The notes under the pieces were generated by a model, which worked only from the letters and a program-made list of their open reading frames with translations, did no database searches and was not told the origin of the DNA. Source: Ophiocordyceps camponoti-saundersi (nom. inval.) (taxonomy: Eukaryota > Ascomycota > Sordariomycetes > Hypocreales > Ophiocordycipitaceae). From it: DNA of 64,000 bases. A program made the translations under genes and the position numbers. Positions 25,810 through 36,387 of this stretch are shown piece after piece. The stretch covers positions 38,141 to 102,140 of the forward strand of contig PDHQ01000020.1 in NCBI GenBank assembly GCA_003339415.1, in the 5' to 3' direction. Within the stretch, counting starts at the first letter, position 1, and the number at the start of each line of letters is the position of its first letter.

Positions 25810-26109
25810 TATTAAGGGATTAGTTAAAAAGGTGCTTATTTACTAAGCTATATATAATAATAATTACGTATAACGAGCTTCTAAGGAAGCCGTATTCTAG
25901 CGTGCTAAATAGCTATATATATTACTTTTTCTTTTAGAGCTTATTTGCCTCCTTATTTAACTATCTTTTCCGTTCTATTCCTTCTAATCTTTCCGCTATA
26001 GGCCTCTAAGCTAGATAGCGGTAGCCTTATCGTTTAATTACGAGGCTAATCCGTAAGTCTAATATTTAAGTTAATAACCTAAATATAATATAAGGGCTAG
26101 ACCTTAATA
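25810..26109 (-). repeat. Right LTR of the nested gypsy element
   Basis: 300 bases. As the element runs on the minus strand, this is its 5' LTR. Surviving TpG dinucleotides occur near 25833, 25899 and 25948. Confidence 0.85.
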
Positions 26110-27319
26110 TATATAAAGCTTTTTAAACCTTTAACTAAACTTACTAAAAATATACCTTTTATTTAAAGCTTATATAAAGCCCTTTTTTTTATAATCTTAA
26201 AGTTTATAGCTAAAACTATAATAATAATATATAGCCCTAAGCTTAATAAGCTAATATAAGTTTATATTAATATATCGAAGTATAATATAAGCTACGTTAT
26301 ATTATAAGAAAAAAATAAAATTAAAGTACTTATTTTTTATAATTTTTTCTTATTTATAAAAACTTAGTAGAATTATAAAATATATAAAAGGGAACTTTAT
26401 ACTATTATTAAGTTTTGCTAATAATATAAATATTTCTTTTATATTATTTAGCTATTAGTAATTTTTACTAATTACCTACTTTTAACCTAGTTCCTAAAAA
26501 TAGAAAAATATAAGGGTATTTATATTAAGTAGGTAATAAAGCTAAGGTAGCTTAATATTATCTTTAAATATATTTCTAAAAATAGAAATATTATAGTAGA
26601 TAGCTTATTATAAACTTTATTCCCGTTTAATAACTATAATATTCTAGATATTATAGATTTCGGCTACTTTAACTTAAGTAAGGGCTTATAAAAATAAAAG
26701 GATAGAAAAACTAACTTTAAGAACTTACTTAAATATTTAAGGGGTAATAAGATTAAGATATTATTAATAGATAAGTTTAGGTAAACCTTACCTAAGCTAT
26801 CTTAGCTATAATAGAACGCCCTTAAATTATTATAATAATAGATAAAATAGAAATTACTTAAGGAACTTATACTAATAATAATTATTTTAAAATAGCTTAA
26901 TACCTTTATATTTTTAGCTAAATTTACTTAAAATACTTAGTATAAGGAGCTAGTTAGATAGCTAACTAAGGGAAGATTAACTAATTTTTAAAACTAGATT
27001 AGATTAATATAAGTAAAACGATAAGCCTTATCCTTTTAATAATACCCTAAGCGGTATATCCTCTTATATTGCTATTTATTTAAAAATTAGTAGCGTTACT
27101 TTTTACTAAATAAAGTGCTTAAAGTATTAAAATAAGCTTATAATAAAATAAGATATTTTAACTTAAAGCTAATACGTAAATAACTTTTTACTTATATTTT
27201 TTAGCTAGATATAGCTTAAGATATTATAGCTTATATAAAAAGCTATACTAAGTACTTATTTTTTATACCTTACGTACTTAAGTTACTAAATTAACTTATT
27301 ATTATTAGCGCCCTATTTT

Positions 27320-27640
27320 AAGTTATTAGTATAAATTATATTAGGCTATTCCCTATTATTAGTAATAGCGCTAAGTTTATACTAGTTATTATTAACTATT
27401 TCTTAAGGTTTACTTAGTTAATAGCCTATTAAATAGTAAGCGTATTAGAAACCTTAGCTTAATTATAAAGCTAGATAAACTTTATAGCCTTTACGCTTAT
27501 AGCTATATATTTAAACCTTAGATTTACCTTCTTATTTAGAGAAATAGCCGCCTTCTTAAAAGCTTAATATATTACTTATATCTTAGCCTTATCTAAATCT
27601 TACCGAAATATTAGCCTTATTAAAGTTATAAATCGAATTT
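27320..27640 (+). pseudogene. Integrase remnant of the outer gypsy element
   Basis: The plus strand, ignoring stops, reads FPIISNSAKFILVIINYF and later REIAAFLKA with a following SALSKSYRN-like stretch. This matches the Ty3/gypsy integrase core through its third catalytic residue region. It continues the pol frame interrupted at 18474 by the nested element. Confidence 0.75.
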
Positions 27641-30266
27641 TCTTATAAGTTTTAAATTAAGCTAAGCTTAAGGAATTATCTTAGTTAGATTACTTATTAA
27701 AAATTATAAAATAGCTAAATTATAAGATAGTTTAAATACTTAGCTTCTCGCTATCTAAGATTTTATATAATATATAATAAAATAAATTATTACTCCTTAC
27801 TTTATTCCTAAAAGTTTTTAAAGCTTTTAAAGCTAATAAGAAAGTAAAATAGCTTATAGGAGGTTAATATATTAATCTAATTTTATATTATATTACTAAA
27901 GCCTCTAATTAGAGGGGCCTAGTTAAAGTTAAATTTAAATTAAAAGCTAAAAGCTATAAATATTATTAGGAAATAGTTAAGATAGTTAGATTTAAGCTAA
28001 GTAATCTTATATACGTAGCTAGGGAAAGTAAACTTACTAAGCTATAGCTAACTTAAGTTAGCTTATTTAAATTAAATTAGTAAGTAGGAAAAATCTTATA
28101 GATAATTCGCTATATAGATAATATTATAATTAAAAATATAATAAACTTAACTTTTTACTAAAACTTATTAAAATATTTCCTTATATAGCTTAAATACTTA
28201 AGAAGCGATAATTAGTAGATATTAGCTATATTAGCTAGCTTATAATAATTTTAAAAGAACTTACTTTTTCGCCTTACTAACTTAAACTTAAGTATTTTCT
28301 CTTTCGGTTATTTCTCTTTTCTTTTTTCTTTCTTATATACCTTTTTTCTTTTATATTTACTATATTTACCTTAACTTATCTTACTATTAAAGTTTCCTTT
28401 TATTATAATATACCTAAATAGCTTTAACTTATAGTTATATATTTAGTAAATATAATTTCCTAAACGCCTATTAATATATTATTATAAGTAACCGATACTA
28501 TATTAGATTTTATAAATTAAAAGCTTTTTAATATACTAATATAGGATAATATAAAAGAAAGCGATAATCTTACTTCTAATAGAAATCTTATATTTATAGC
28601 TATCCCCCCTTATATAAGCTTTAGTAGCCTTATCCCCTTTATTATAAGCCTTAAAAAGGCGATATTATAATATATAAGAAGCTTTAAAACTTATATTAAT
28701 TACTTAAAAGCTTAAAATAAGTTACTAATAAAGCGATAAATAAAAAAATAATTTATAAACGCCTTAAAGCGTAGCCTAACTTATAGATAATACTTAACTA
28801 CCTAAATATACCTAATACTAAGGACCTTATTTAGTTAAAAATTAAACTTATAATTATTATTTTTTTTATTAAAGCTAAGGTAATTTTTAAGTAAGCTAAA
28901 TATTACTTTGTTAAAAATTACTTATTAGAATAGATATAACTTTTATATTTAGCTTTTATAAAGCTATCGAAAGCTATTATTATAATAATAAGTAATATTT
29001 TATATAATTAAGCTATAATAAGATAGTAAATTATATAGCTTATAATAAAATTTATATAATAGCTTTAAAAGCTTACTTAGCTTAAGGTAAAAATAAAGGA
29101 AATATAAAAAATTAAGGATATTATAATAACTTAATACCCTCTAATATTCCCTCTTATATTCCCTCTTATATTTATATACTTAATTTAAATATTTAATATT
29201 ATTACTAACTTCCTTAATATAAATATTATTAACTTACTAATTAATTTCCTTAAACTAGCGTCTAAGCTAGAATATTTTAAGCGATTAAAAATTATAGCTA
29301 AAAATATATTTTTAAGGGACCTTAAGTATCTTTATTAGTTTATCCTAAAAATAATATATTAGCGGACCTTTTACTAAATTAATAAATAGAATAAGTTTAT
29401 ATTTTAATCTTTATATATTATAAAAAAAAGATTAGTAATAGTTTAGCTTTTTAAAAAGAAGCTTTTTAGGAAAAAGCTTAAAAAATACTTAGCGCTAAAA
29501 TAGCCGATAATAGCTTAAAAATAATTATTATTACTAAGCCTTATTACCTAAGTATTAGCTTTAAATTTTACCTTAAAAGAAATATATATTATAGCTTAAA
29601 TATTATATTTTAGAATTATAGCTTAAAATAAATTTAATTTATAACTTATAATATAGATAACTCTTTAAGCTACTCCTTAGCTTATAATTTCTAACTTAGC
29701 GAACCTTACTATTATTAAGCCCTTTATTATAATAAGAAATTAGGTAAAGAAAAGATATAGGAGATAAGTACTTATATTAGAAAATATTAATTTAAGTAAT
29801 TATCTTATTAAGTCCTTACTTAAAAGTTTATCTAATTAAGTATAATTAAATTTAAGGTAAACTATAACTTATATTTATAAATTATTAGCTTACGCCTAAG
29901 AGATACTTAATATAACTAGTAACTTAAGTTTTCCTATATAAGCTTCTAATAAACTAAAAGCTATAAAAGAAAAGATAAATTTACTAATTACTTTAATTAA
30001 AGATAATTTAAATTACTTAATATTTTTTAAGGTAAATATAATAATAATAAGTAATAAAGTAAATATTAAATATAAGAAAATTAAAGTAAGATTTAATAAA
30101 GTTTAGTTTAAAGTTAAGGGATTATCTTCTAAGGCCTAGGATTTATACGATTTCTTTTTACTTTTTTTCTTTTATCTAGTCTTCTTCCTTATTCCTCCTC
30201 TTATTACTTTTTTCCTTTATCTTAATAAGGGATAAATACTTTAAAATACCTATATTTAGTAGTAAA

Positions 30267-30470
30267 TATAATAGTAAGTATAAGTTACTTAACCTAATTT
30301 AGTTATATAGGTATAACTCTTATATTTTAGATATAGATAGATAGCTTAGGCTTTTCTAGTTTATATATAATTAACCTTATTTTGCTACCTATATATAGGT
30401 TTCCTTTTATCGTGCTGTTTTGTGGCCATATGAGGCTATCTCTAACAGTTAGGTGACACGGCTGTTCATC
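30267..30470 (+). repeat. Right LTR of the outer gypsy element
   Basis: 204 bases, collinear with 13666-13869 without indels. The last ~85 bases (from about 30385) keep TpG and CpA (CGTGCTGTTTTGTGGCCA), whereas the matching part of the left copy is fully mutated. Confidence 0.85.
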
Positions 30471-31286
30471 TCCGTGGTCACTACTACTAGACTCGAAGGT
30501 GAGCCTCGGAATGGAGCCTATGTAATCCATATATACCTAGGTATGCATGTATGTAGGCCCTTACCGAGATAAATGGATATGCACAATGCCGATACACGAT
30601 ACGTAGATATATATATTGGGCGGCATTGGAGGAATAATTGGCGATATTTGGTGCAGGCTTCCATCTGGCTACGGCTCCAGAAGAAGCGGCCCGACATGGA
30701 TGATTCGACGCACCTGTTTCTTTAGAGGTAGGGAGGCACCCTATGGCCTATGTATGTACGTCACCGTGAGCGATAAGCATGTCCGGATACGGATAGGTGA
30801 ATACGAGTACCGGATCGTACAATGTTGGCCTAGACGGTACCAGCGTGATAGCAATCCAACGGAACAAGACTCAAGCCCTCTCTGCCCCCCCTCCTTTCCC
30901 CTCCCCCCCTCTCTCCTCACCAAACAACCTGCTAGGCCAAGGGAAGCTTCCCCAAAGTCGGGGGCCCCTCATCAAGGACACCCAAAAAAAACAGCCCGCC
31001 TCCCTCCCTTGCTGCAAGCTAATCTATCCTGTCTGGCTTCTCCCTGCCCGGCCATCACCACCTCTCTCTTACTCTCTCACACTCTCAGAACCTCTCTCTC
31101 TGTCTCTCATATACATACATACTCTCTCTTCCTAATCTTCATCTTCACCGCTGTCTCTAGACCTCTTTTCACTCACCAACCCAATCTTACTCCTACTGTC
31201 GTTCCCTCCTTCTCTCTCGGGGCCAGCATCGGCTCTTCGCCGCCCGATCTCGAGGAAACAACAAAAAACAAAGATCATCCATCATC
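30471..31286. other. Upstream region of the acyltransferase gene
   Basis: Normal GC content resumes at once after the LTR. The last 400 bases before the ATG are strongly C/T-rich, as in a fungal core promoter and 5' leader. No gene is supported; the long frame across 30616-31290 has no domain and is interrupted by the leader's simple sequence. Confidence 0.6.
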
Positions 31287-33710
31287 ATGAACGAGGACGG
31301 CAAACGGGGCCCAGACCGGGCTCCGGGCAAGGAGCTATACCCAATGGTCAACTGGAAGTACGATCTCTTCCTCTACGTCATGGGCAATATGGTCGACCTG
31401 TTCTTCCGTGAGGTCGTGCCTCGGGGATCGTGGAAGGTGCCGCAATCGGGTCCGGTGCTGTTCGTGGCCGCGCCGCACGCCAATCAGGTGAGGGAGCCTC
31501 TTCTGCTGCCCTTGTTCTTTTCCCCTTCATGCGTCAGACAAAAGTTCCTTTTAACGCTGACGGCTGCTCCACAGTTCGTCGACGCCATCATCCTCCAGCG
31601 GACGTTGAAGCTCGAAGCCACCCGACGCGTGTCGCTCCTCATCGCACAGAAATCCGTCCACGGCTTCATCGGCTGGGCGTCGCGCCAGGTGGGCTCCGTA
31701 CCCGTCGGCCGTGCCCAAGACTCGGCCGTGCCGGCGACGGGCACCATCTACCTCCCCGACCCGATCGGCGATCCCACATTGGTTCGGGGCATCGGCACCC
31801 GGTTCGGCGAGGGCGAGGGCGAGCCGCAAGGCATGGTGTTCCTCCCGTCCGGCAAGAAGACGACGGGGGCCAGCGTCGACATTGCCGAAATCAAGGGCCC
31901 GGAGGAGATGCGCATCAAGCGACCCTTCAAGGGAAAGCTCGCGATGCAGCAGCTGACGGGTCGCGACGACGTCGACGACGACGGCAGGCTGACGCGGACC
32001 GAACTGAGAGGCCCCGCGCCCGGCTACCAGGGCACCCGCTTCAAGGTGGCGCCTCACATCGACCAGACCAAGGTGTACGAGGCCGTCTTCGCCCGGCTGC
32101 GCAGCGGCGGCTGCGTCGGCATCTTCCCCGAAGGCGGCAGCCACGACCGGACGGAGCTGCTGCCGCTCAAGGCGGGCGTGGCCATTATGGCGCTGGGTGC
32201 GCTGGCCGAGTCGCCCGACTGCGGGCTCAAGATTGTGCCGGTGGGCATGAACTACTTTCACGCGCACAAGTTCCGCTCGCGCGCCGTGGTCGAGTTCGGC
32301 ACGCCGTTTGAGATACCGGCGCCGGTGGTGGAGCTGTATCGCAACAACCGGCGGCGCGAGGCCATCGGACAGGTGCTCGACACGGTTCACCAGGCGCTGA
32401 GCTCGGTGACGGTGTCGGCGCCCGACTACGACACGCTCATGCTGGTGCAGGCGGCGCGGCGGCTATACAACCCGACGGGCAAGAAGCTGCCGCTGCCGGT
32501 GGTGGTCGAGCTCAACCGGCGGCTGGCCATGGGCTACGAGCGGTACAAGGAGGACGAGCGCATCACGTCGCTGTCGCAGGCGGTCAAGAGCTACAACCAG
32601 CAGCTGCGGTACCTCAACCTCAAGGATCACCAGGTGCAGTACGCGCGCATGTCGCTCCTCAAGGTGCTCCTGCTCATCGTCTACCGGTCGGCCAAGCTGG
32701 CGGTGCTGCTGGCCTTTACGGTGCCGGGCTTGCTGCTCTTCGCCCCGGTCTTCGTGGCGTCCAAGATCATCAGCGGACGCAAGGCCAAGACGGCGCTTGC
32801 GGGGTCGACGGTCAAGATCCGCGGGCACGACGTCATGGCGACGTGGAAGATCCTGGTGGCGCTGGGGCTGGCCCCGACGCTGTACCACGCCTACTCGATC
32901 GGGGTGGTGTTTCTGGTGTGGCACGACCGGCTGTGGGGTCGGGTGCCGGGCTGGGTGCCGCTGTGGCTGGTCTACCTGGGCGTGTGGCCGGTGATGATTG
33001 GGATGACGCTGGCGGCGCTGCGGTTCGGCGAGGTGGGCATGGACATCTTCAAGTCGCTGCGGCCGCTGGTGCTGTGCCTGCTGCCGACGTCGTCGTTTAG
33101 CATACACAAGCTGCGGGTCAAGCGGGCGGAGCTGAGCGTGCAGGTGGCGGAGCTGATCAACGAGCTCGGGCCGGACATGTTTGCCGACTTTGACAAGACG
33201 CGACTGATTCCGGACGTGACGCGGGTCGAGTCGCAGACGGCAGGGGCGGCAGCCTCTGCGGCGGCGGGGGCGACGGCGGCGGACGAAGGGTGGAGCGGCG
33301 AGTTCGTGTACGAGGTGGAATCGCCGCCGCGCAGCACGACGCGGTCGAGCCGCAGGCTACCGCGCAACGACTCCTTCAGCAACATCGGGGCAGTGGGCAT
33401 CTTCTCGACGCGGCCGCCTTCGCGATCGAGGAGCCGGTCGCGGTCGAGCAGCGGGCTGGGCATGGGCGGTTTCCCGCTGAGCGCCTTTACCACGCTCGAC
33501 TCGACCGAGGGCTTTAACGAGGCGTCTAGGAAGATCCGAGCGGCGATGAAGGATCGACGGAGGCGGTCGGACCGACTGCGGGTGCACGACGGCGGGAACG
33601 AGCCGGAGGAGGCGGAGGCGGGAGGGGAGGAGGAGTACGAGGTGGAGGAGGTGGAGAGGGACAGCGAAGCGGAGGGGGAGTATGAGGAGGCGAGGAAGAA
33701 GAGGGTATGA
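31287..33710 (+). CDS. GPT2: Glycerol-3-phosphate / dihydroxyacetone-phosphate acyltransferase
   Basis: Catalyses the first acyl transfer of phosphatidic acid synthesis at the ER, like yeast Gpt2/Sct1. Two exons (31287-31487, 31575-33710) give 778 residues. The catalytic PHANQFVD motif (H64, D70) is rebuilt exactly across the splice, and FPEGGSHDR (F251 onward) is the glycerol-phosphate-binding block. Hydrophobic segments around residues 460-500 and 530-600 would anchor it in the membrane, as in this family. The C-terminus is rich in Ser, Arg and Glu and probably disordered; it may be phosphoregulated, as in yeast. The intron is 87 bases with no stop, so an unspliced frame of 807 codons also exists, but it would separate the catalytic His and Asp. 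Whether it is the Gpt2 or Sct1 counterpart cannot be told. Confidence 0.93.
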   Translation: MNEDGKRGPDRAPGKELYPMVNWKYDLFLYVMGNMVDLFFREVVPRGSWKVPQSGPVLFVAAPHANQVREPLLLPLFFSPSCVRQKFLLTLTAAPQFVDAIILQRTLKLEATRRVSLLIAQKSVHGFIGWASRQVGSVPVGRAQDSAVPATGTIYLPDPIGDPTLVRGIGTRFGEGEGEPQGMVFLPSGKKTTGASVDIAEIKGPEEMRIKRPFKGKLAMQQLTGRDDVDDDGRLTRTELRGPAPGYQGTRFKVAPHIDQTKVYEAVFARLRSGGCVGIFPEGGSHDRTELLPLKAGVAIMALGALAESPDCGLKIVPVGMNYFHAHKFRSRAVVEFGTPFEIPAPVVELYRNNRRREAIGQVLDTVHQALSSVTVSAPDYDTLMLVQAARRLYNPTGKKLPLPVVVELNRRLAMGYERYKEDERITSLSQAVKSYNQQLRYLNLKDHQVQYARMSLLKVLLLIVYRSAKLAVLLAFTVPGLLLFAPVFVASKIISGRKAKTALAGSTVKIRGHDVMATWKILVALGLAPTLYHAYSIGVVFLVWHDRLWGRVPGWVPLWLVYLGVWPVMIGMTLAALRFGEVGMDIFKSLRPLVLCLLPTSSFSIHKLRVKRAELSVQVAELINELGPDMFADFDKTRLIPDVTRVESQTAGAAASAAAGATAADEGWSGEFVYEVESPPRSTTRSSRRLPRNDSFSNIGAVGIFSTRPPSRSRSRSRSSSGLGMGGFPLSAFTTLDSTEGFNEASRKIRAAMKDRRRRSDRLRVHDGGNEPEEAEAGGEEEYEVEEVERDSEAEGEYEEARKKRV

Positions 33711-34417
33711 GAGGGGGAAATCTATGTAAACAGATCGTATGTGTGTATTACGGGGGGGGGAGGTTATCTACGTATGTATGTACAAGAGGCTGGATAGAAG
33801 CCGGAACGAAGGGGGGGTGGGAAAGGGGGTGTTCGAACGAGGATGAAGGGGGGGAAGAGGAGGTGAAGAAGACAAAAAAAAAGGAGGCGTTGATGTTAGA
33901 AGAGGAGGGTAGAATTAAGGGTGTACGTAAGACGTTGCTCGGCATTAGGTGCTAAGCATGTCCGTCCCCTAAGGTACCAGGTAGGTATATGGACAGAGAC
34001 CGAGATGGGTTAGTAAAGAGAGAGAAGCAGAAGAAGAAGAAACAACAAAAAGCAAAGACGCCTCGGACGCGTCGGATCTGATAAAAACAGGGTGCTCGGA
34101 CTTGAGCTCGGCCCATCGGCGGAGGAGGGAAAAGTATAAAGAGAAAGGCAGAGCATGGCATGGAGAAAAAAAAAAGGAGGATCTGATAAAGGCGCGAGGC
34201 AGTGGTGCGACAAAGGGCCAATCCAAGACACTTACTCGTGTGTGTGTGTGTTGTGTACGGATAGAGGTATCATCATAAGAGGAAGGATTATTTTTTTTAT
34301 TTGCCCCCTTTTTATTCTCATCTTCACCTTCATCATCATCGTGGTGGAAGAGAGAGAGAGACAGAGAGAGAGACAGAGAGAGAGAGAGAGAAAGAGGGGA
34401 GAGACAACAGGAAGAAA
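33711..34417. other. Intergenic, acyltransferase 3' end and APD1 promoter
   Basis: About 700 bases of purine-rich plus strand, ending in a (GA)n-like leader (34347-34395) directly before the next start codon. Frames on the minus strand here are serine/leucine-rich products of that simple sequence. No gene is supported. Confidence 0.6.
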
Positions 34418-35728
34418 ATGCACCGGACCAAGCAAAAAATGGCCGGCACACTCAAGTCGCTCATGTCATCCGTCCTGGGCCCGACCAAAGGCGCGGACGA
34501 TCAGCAGCAGCGGCTCTTCGCCAAGACCGATCCGGCGACGGACGGAGAAGAGTGCCTACACGACTGCTCCAGCTGCACGATCCGGTACCCGCGCGGCTTC
34601 AAGATCGATACTGAGGACGAGCTTTACGGGAATATCAAGGGGTGGAGCACGCACCTCGTTGTCGGTACGGGGAAGACGGATTGGACGAGGGATGTCGTCG
34701 ATGAGGTTGGTAGTGTTATGGAGGCGGTTGGGAGGGCATCGAAGCCGGAGAACGGGGTGAGTTTTTTTTTTTTTTTGTCCTTCCATCTCTTCTGTCCTCG
34801 ACGACGTGTCCTTGCAACTTACGAGGCATGTATGAATGAATAAACGCTGACCCCGGGCGCACACATGTATGTATGTGAGGGGGAACGTGAGATGAAGCGT
34901 CTCATGCTCTCGGCTTCCAACATGCCGACCATGGCTGATCATCATACTGGCTCCGCTTACGATTGTCCGACGACGGTGCTGCTCCTCCCTGCCATGGTGC
35001 TGATACGCAACGTGCAGCCGAGCAACGTACCGATTCTGATGGATAAGATCATCTCGACGGCACCGACTAACTCTTCACCTCTCACACCATCATGGTTATC
35101 ATTATCGGACTCCTTTTTCTCCTCCATGAGGATCGATGATGACGGAAATAATGATGGTGACGACAACGACGCAGGAAGAAGCAAAAGAATACGTTCGATA
35201 GAGCAAGAATCAACACCGAAGCTGAAAATCGAATCCTGTCCCCACGCGGCCATCATCTTGCTCTGCAGTCAAAAAACGAGAGACGCCCGATGCGGTCAGA
35301 GCGCGCCCCTGCTCCGTCGCGAGCTCGAGCGTCACCTTCGTCCCCTGGGCTTGAGTCGCGATCTGGATGACGAGAGGCCCGGGGGCGTGGGCGTCTATTT
35401 CATCAGCCACGTAGGCGGGCACAAGTATTCCGCCAACATGCTCGTCTATCGGAGGCCGGACGCGTTTGGGATGGACGAGGGAGAAAAGGAGGACCTAGAG
35501 AAGGAGGAGGTAGGGGATGAAGAAGAGGAGAAGAAGAAGGAGGATGAGGGGGAAAAGGGGGGGGAGCGAAAAGACGTGGGCGCGGCGCAGTGCATCTGGT
35601 TGGCGCGCATCAGGCCTGAGGATTGCGAGAACGTGGTTCGATATACGGTGCTGAGGGGCAAGGTGGTGAAGCCTGAGAGCCAGCTTCGGGGCGGGTTCGA
35701 TCGCGGAAGGGGGCTGACGAGTTGGTGA
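34418..35728 (+). CDS. APD1: Apd1-like thioredoxin-fold [2Fe-2S] ferredoxin (sucrase/ferredoxin-like family)
   Basis: Two exons (34418-34756, 34898-35728; GT-AG) give 389 residues. Family marks are the N-terminal CLHDCSSCTIRYPRGFKID, the joint ENGRLMLSASNM made by splicing, and in the C-terminal half C236...RDARCG (C245) with HVGGHKYSAN (H284, H288). In yeast Apd1 two Cys and the two His of HxxxH hold a [2Fe-2S] cluster; the equivalent pattern is visible here, though the Cys assignment is inferred. It closes with WLARIRPEDCENVVRYTVLRGKV, typical of the family. Two acidic low-complexity insertions (about residues 180-200 and 305-340) are species-like expansions. The ATG at 34439 is an alternative start seven codons in. 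The yeast homologue affects actin patches and redox tolerance; the exact substrate is unknown. Confidence 0.88.
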
Positions 35729-36387
35729 GGATGAAGAGGAGGAAGGATGGAAGAAGGATGGGAGGGTAAAACGACCAACTCGGTCAGTCAAAGCCAAGTG
35801 GTTGTGCCTCAGGGTAGGTAGGTAGTCGCTGTCAGCTGGTGGAGGCTTACCCAGCTGTACTCCTACCTAACTGATGGCAGGTGCCAGTCCCTGAGACTTA
35901 CATACCTAGACTTGGTAGAGGGAGCTTTGGTGCCCCCTTTAAACCAGATCATCATCACAACACACGCTTCCCTTATCACAACACGCACTTTGCTACCCAT
36001 TCTTGACTCTCTTGTGCTTTTTTGCCCCCAAAATCACCATTATCTGAAACAAGGCCGAACCAAGGGGGCGATGGCACATCTAAAATAAAAAGAATCCCAT
36101 CTTCCGACAAGAGAGTATAATCGAGTGAGAACCGATTTTATAATACCTCTTCTCGTCAACCTTTACACTCAGCCGCAGTCGAGTGTTCCATGGCCTCAAG
36201 AAGCCATTCTCGACAGTCAGGTGCTCTAGTCATCTTTCTTTCTTCTGATTGGCCTCTTTATCTTTCCCTCCTCCAACCACCCACCCACCCCATCTTCTCC
36301 AAGCTCTCAAACATTTATGACGATCGATCATAAACATCATGGACCTGCCGATATCTTTCACGACAGTGCCGACTCCTCCAAACACGG
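35729..36387. other. Intergenic region
   Basis: No gene supported. It contains GGTAGGTAGGTAG-type words near 35815 and a C-rich stretch near 36280. A 25-codon frame beginning at 36339 ends in a stop unless an unusual intron is assumed. Confidence 0.5.

Larger units (their letters stand above)
18480..26109 (-). mobile_element. Nested RIP-inactivated Ty3/gypsy retrotransposon
   Basis: 7,630 bases bounded by two 300-base direct repeats (18480-18779, 25810-26109) whose ends are TATTAAGG and CCTTAATA, the RIP form of an inverted TG...CA terminus. The host sequence TATAT is duplicated on both sides (18475-18479, 26110-26114). Minus-strand frames show gypsy RT near 23.1 kb and integrase near 21.5 kb, so it is transcribed leftward, opposite to its host element. 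A purine-rich tract next to the left LTR on the minus strand fits a polypurine tract. It must be younger than the outer element, since it interrupts that element's pol. Everything coding is destroyed by RIP. The stretch 18.8-20.9 kb has no assigned function. Confidence 0.88.
13666..30470 (+). mobile_element. RIP-inactivated Ty3/gypsy LTR retrotransposon (outer element)
   Basis: Two 204-base direct repeats (13666-13869 and 30267-30470) bound a very AT-rich block, and TCCG occurs just outside each end as a possible 4-bp target duplication. Differences between the repeats are transitions of RIP type. Plus-strand frames keep recognisable pol remnants: reverse transcriptase at 17.9-18.47 kb and integrase at 27.3-27.6 kb, in Ty3/gypsy order. 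A second element (18480-26109) is inserted between them, so the outer element alone is about 9.17 kb. CpA and TpG are nearly absent while CpG persists, which points to RIP rather than CpG deamination. No frame is open, so the element is dead. Roughly 28.2-30.2 kb, 3' of integrase, is not explained by pol. Confidence 0.9.

Noticed and set aside
13870..30266. CRISPR-like or centromere-like reading of the AT-rich block
   Set aside because: There are no regularly spaced repeats; the LTR pairs, target duplications and pol remnants explain the block as retrotransposons with RIP.
31430..33107. Long alternative frames (up to 293 codons) over the acyltransferase gene
   Set aside because: GC-rich third positions keep other frames open; only the acyltransferase frame has family motifs.
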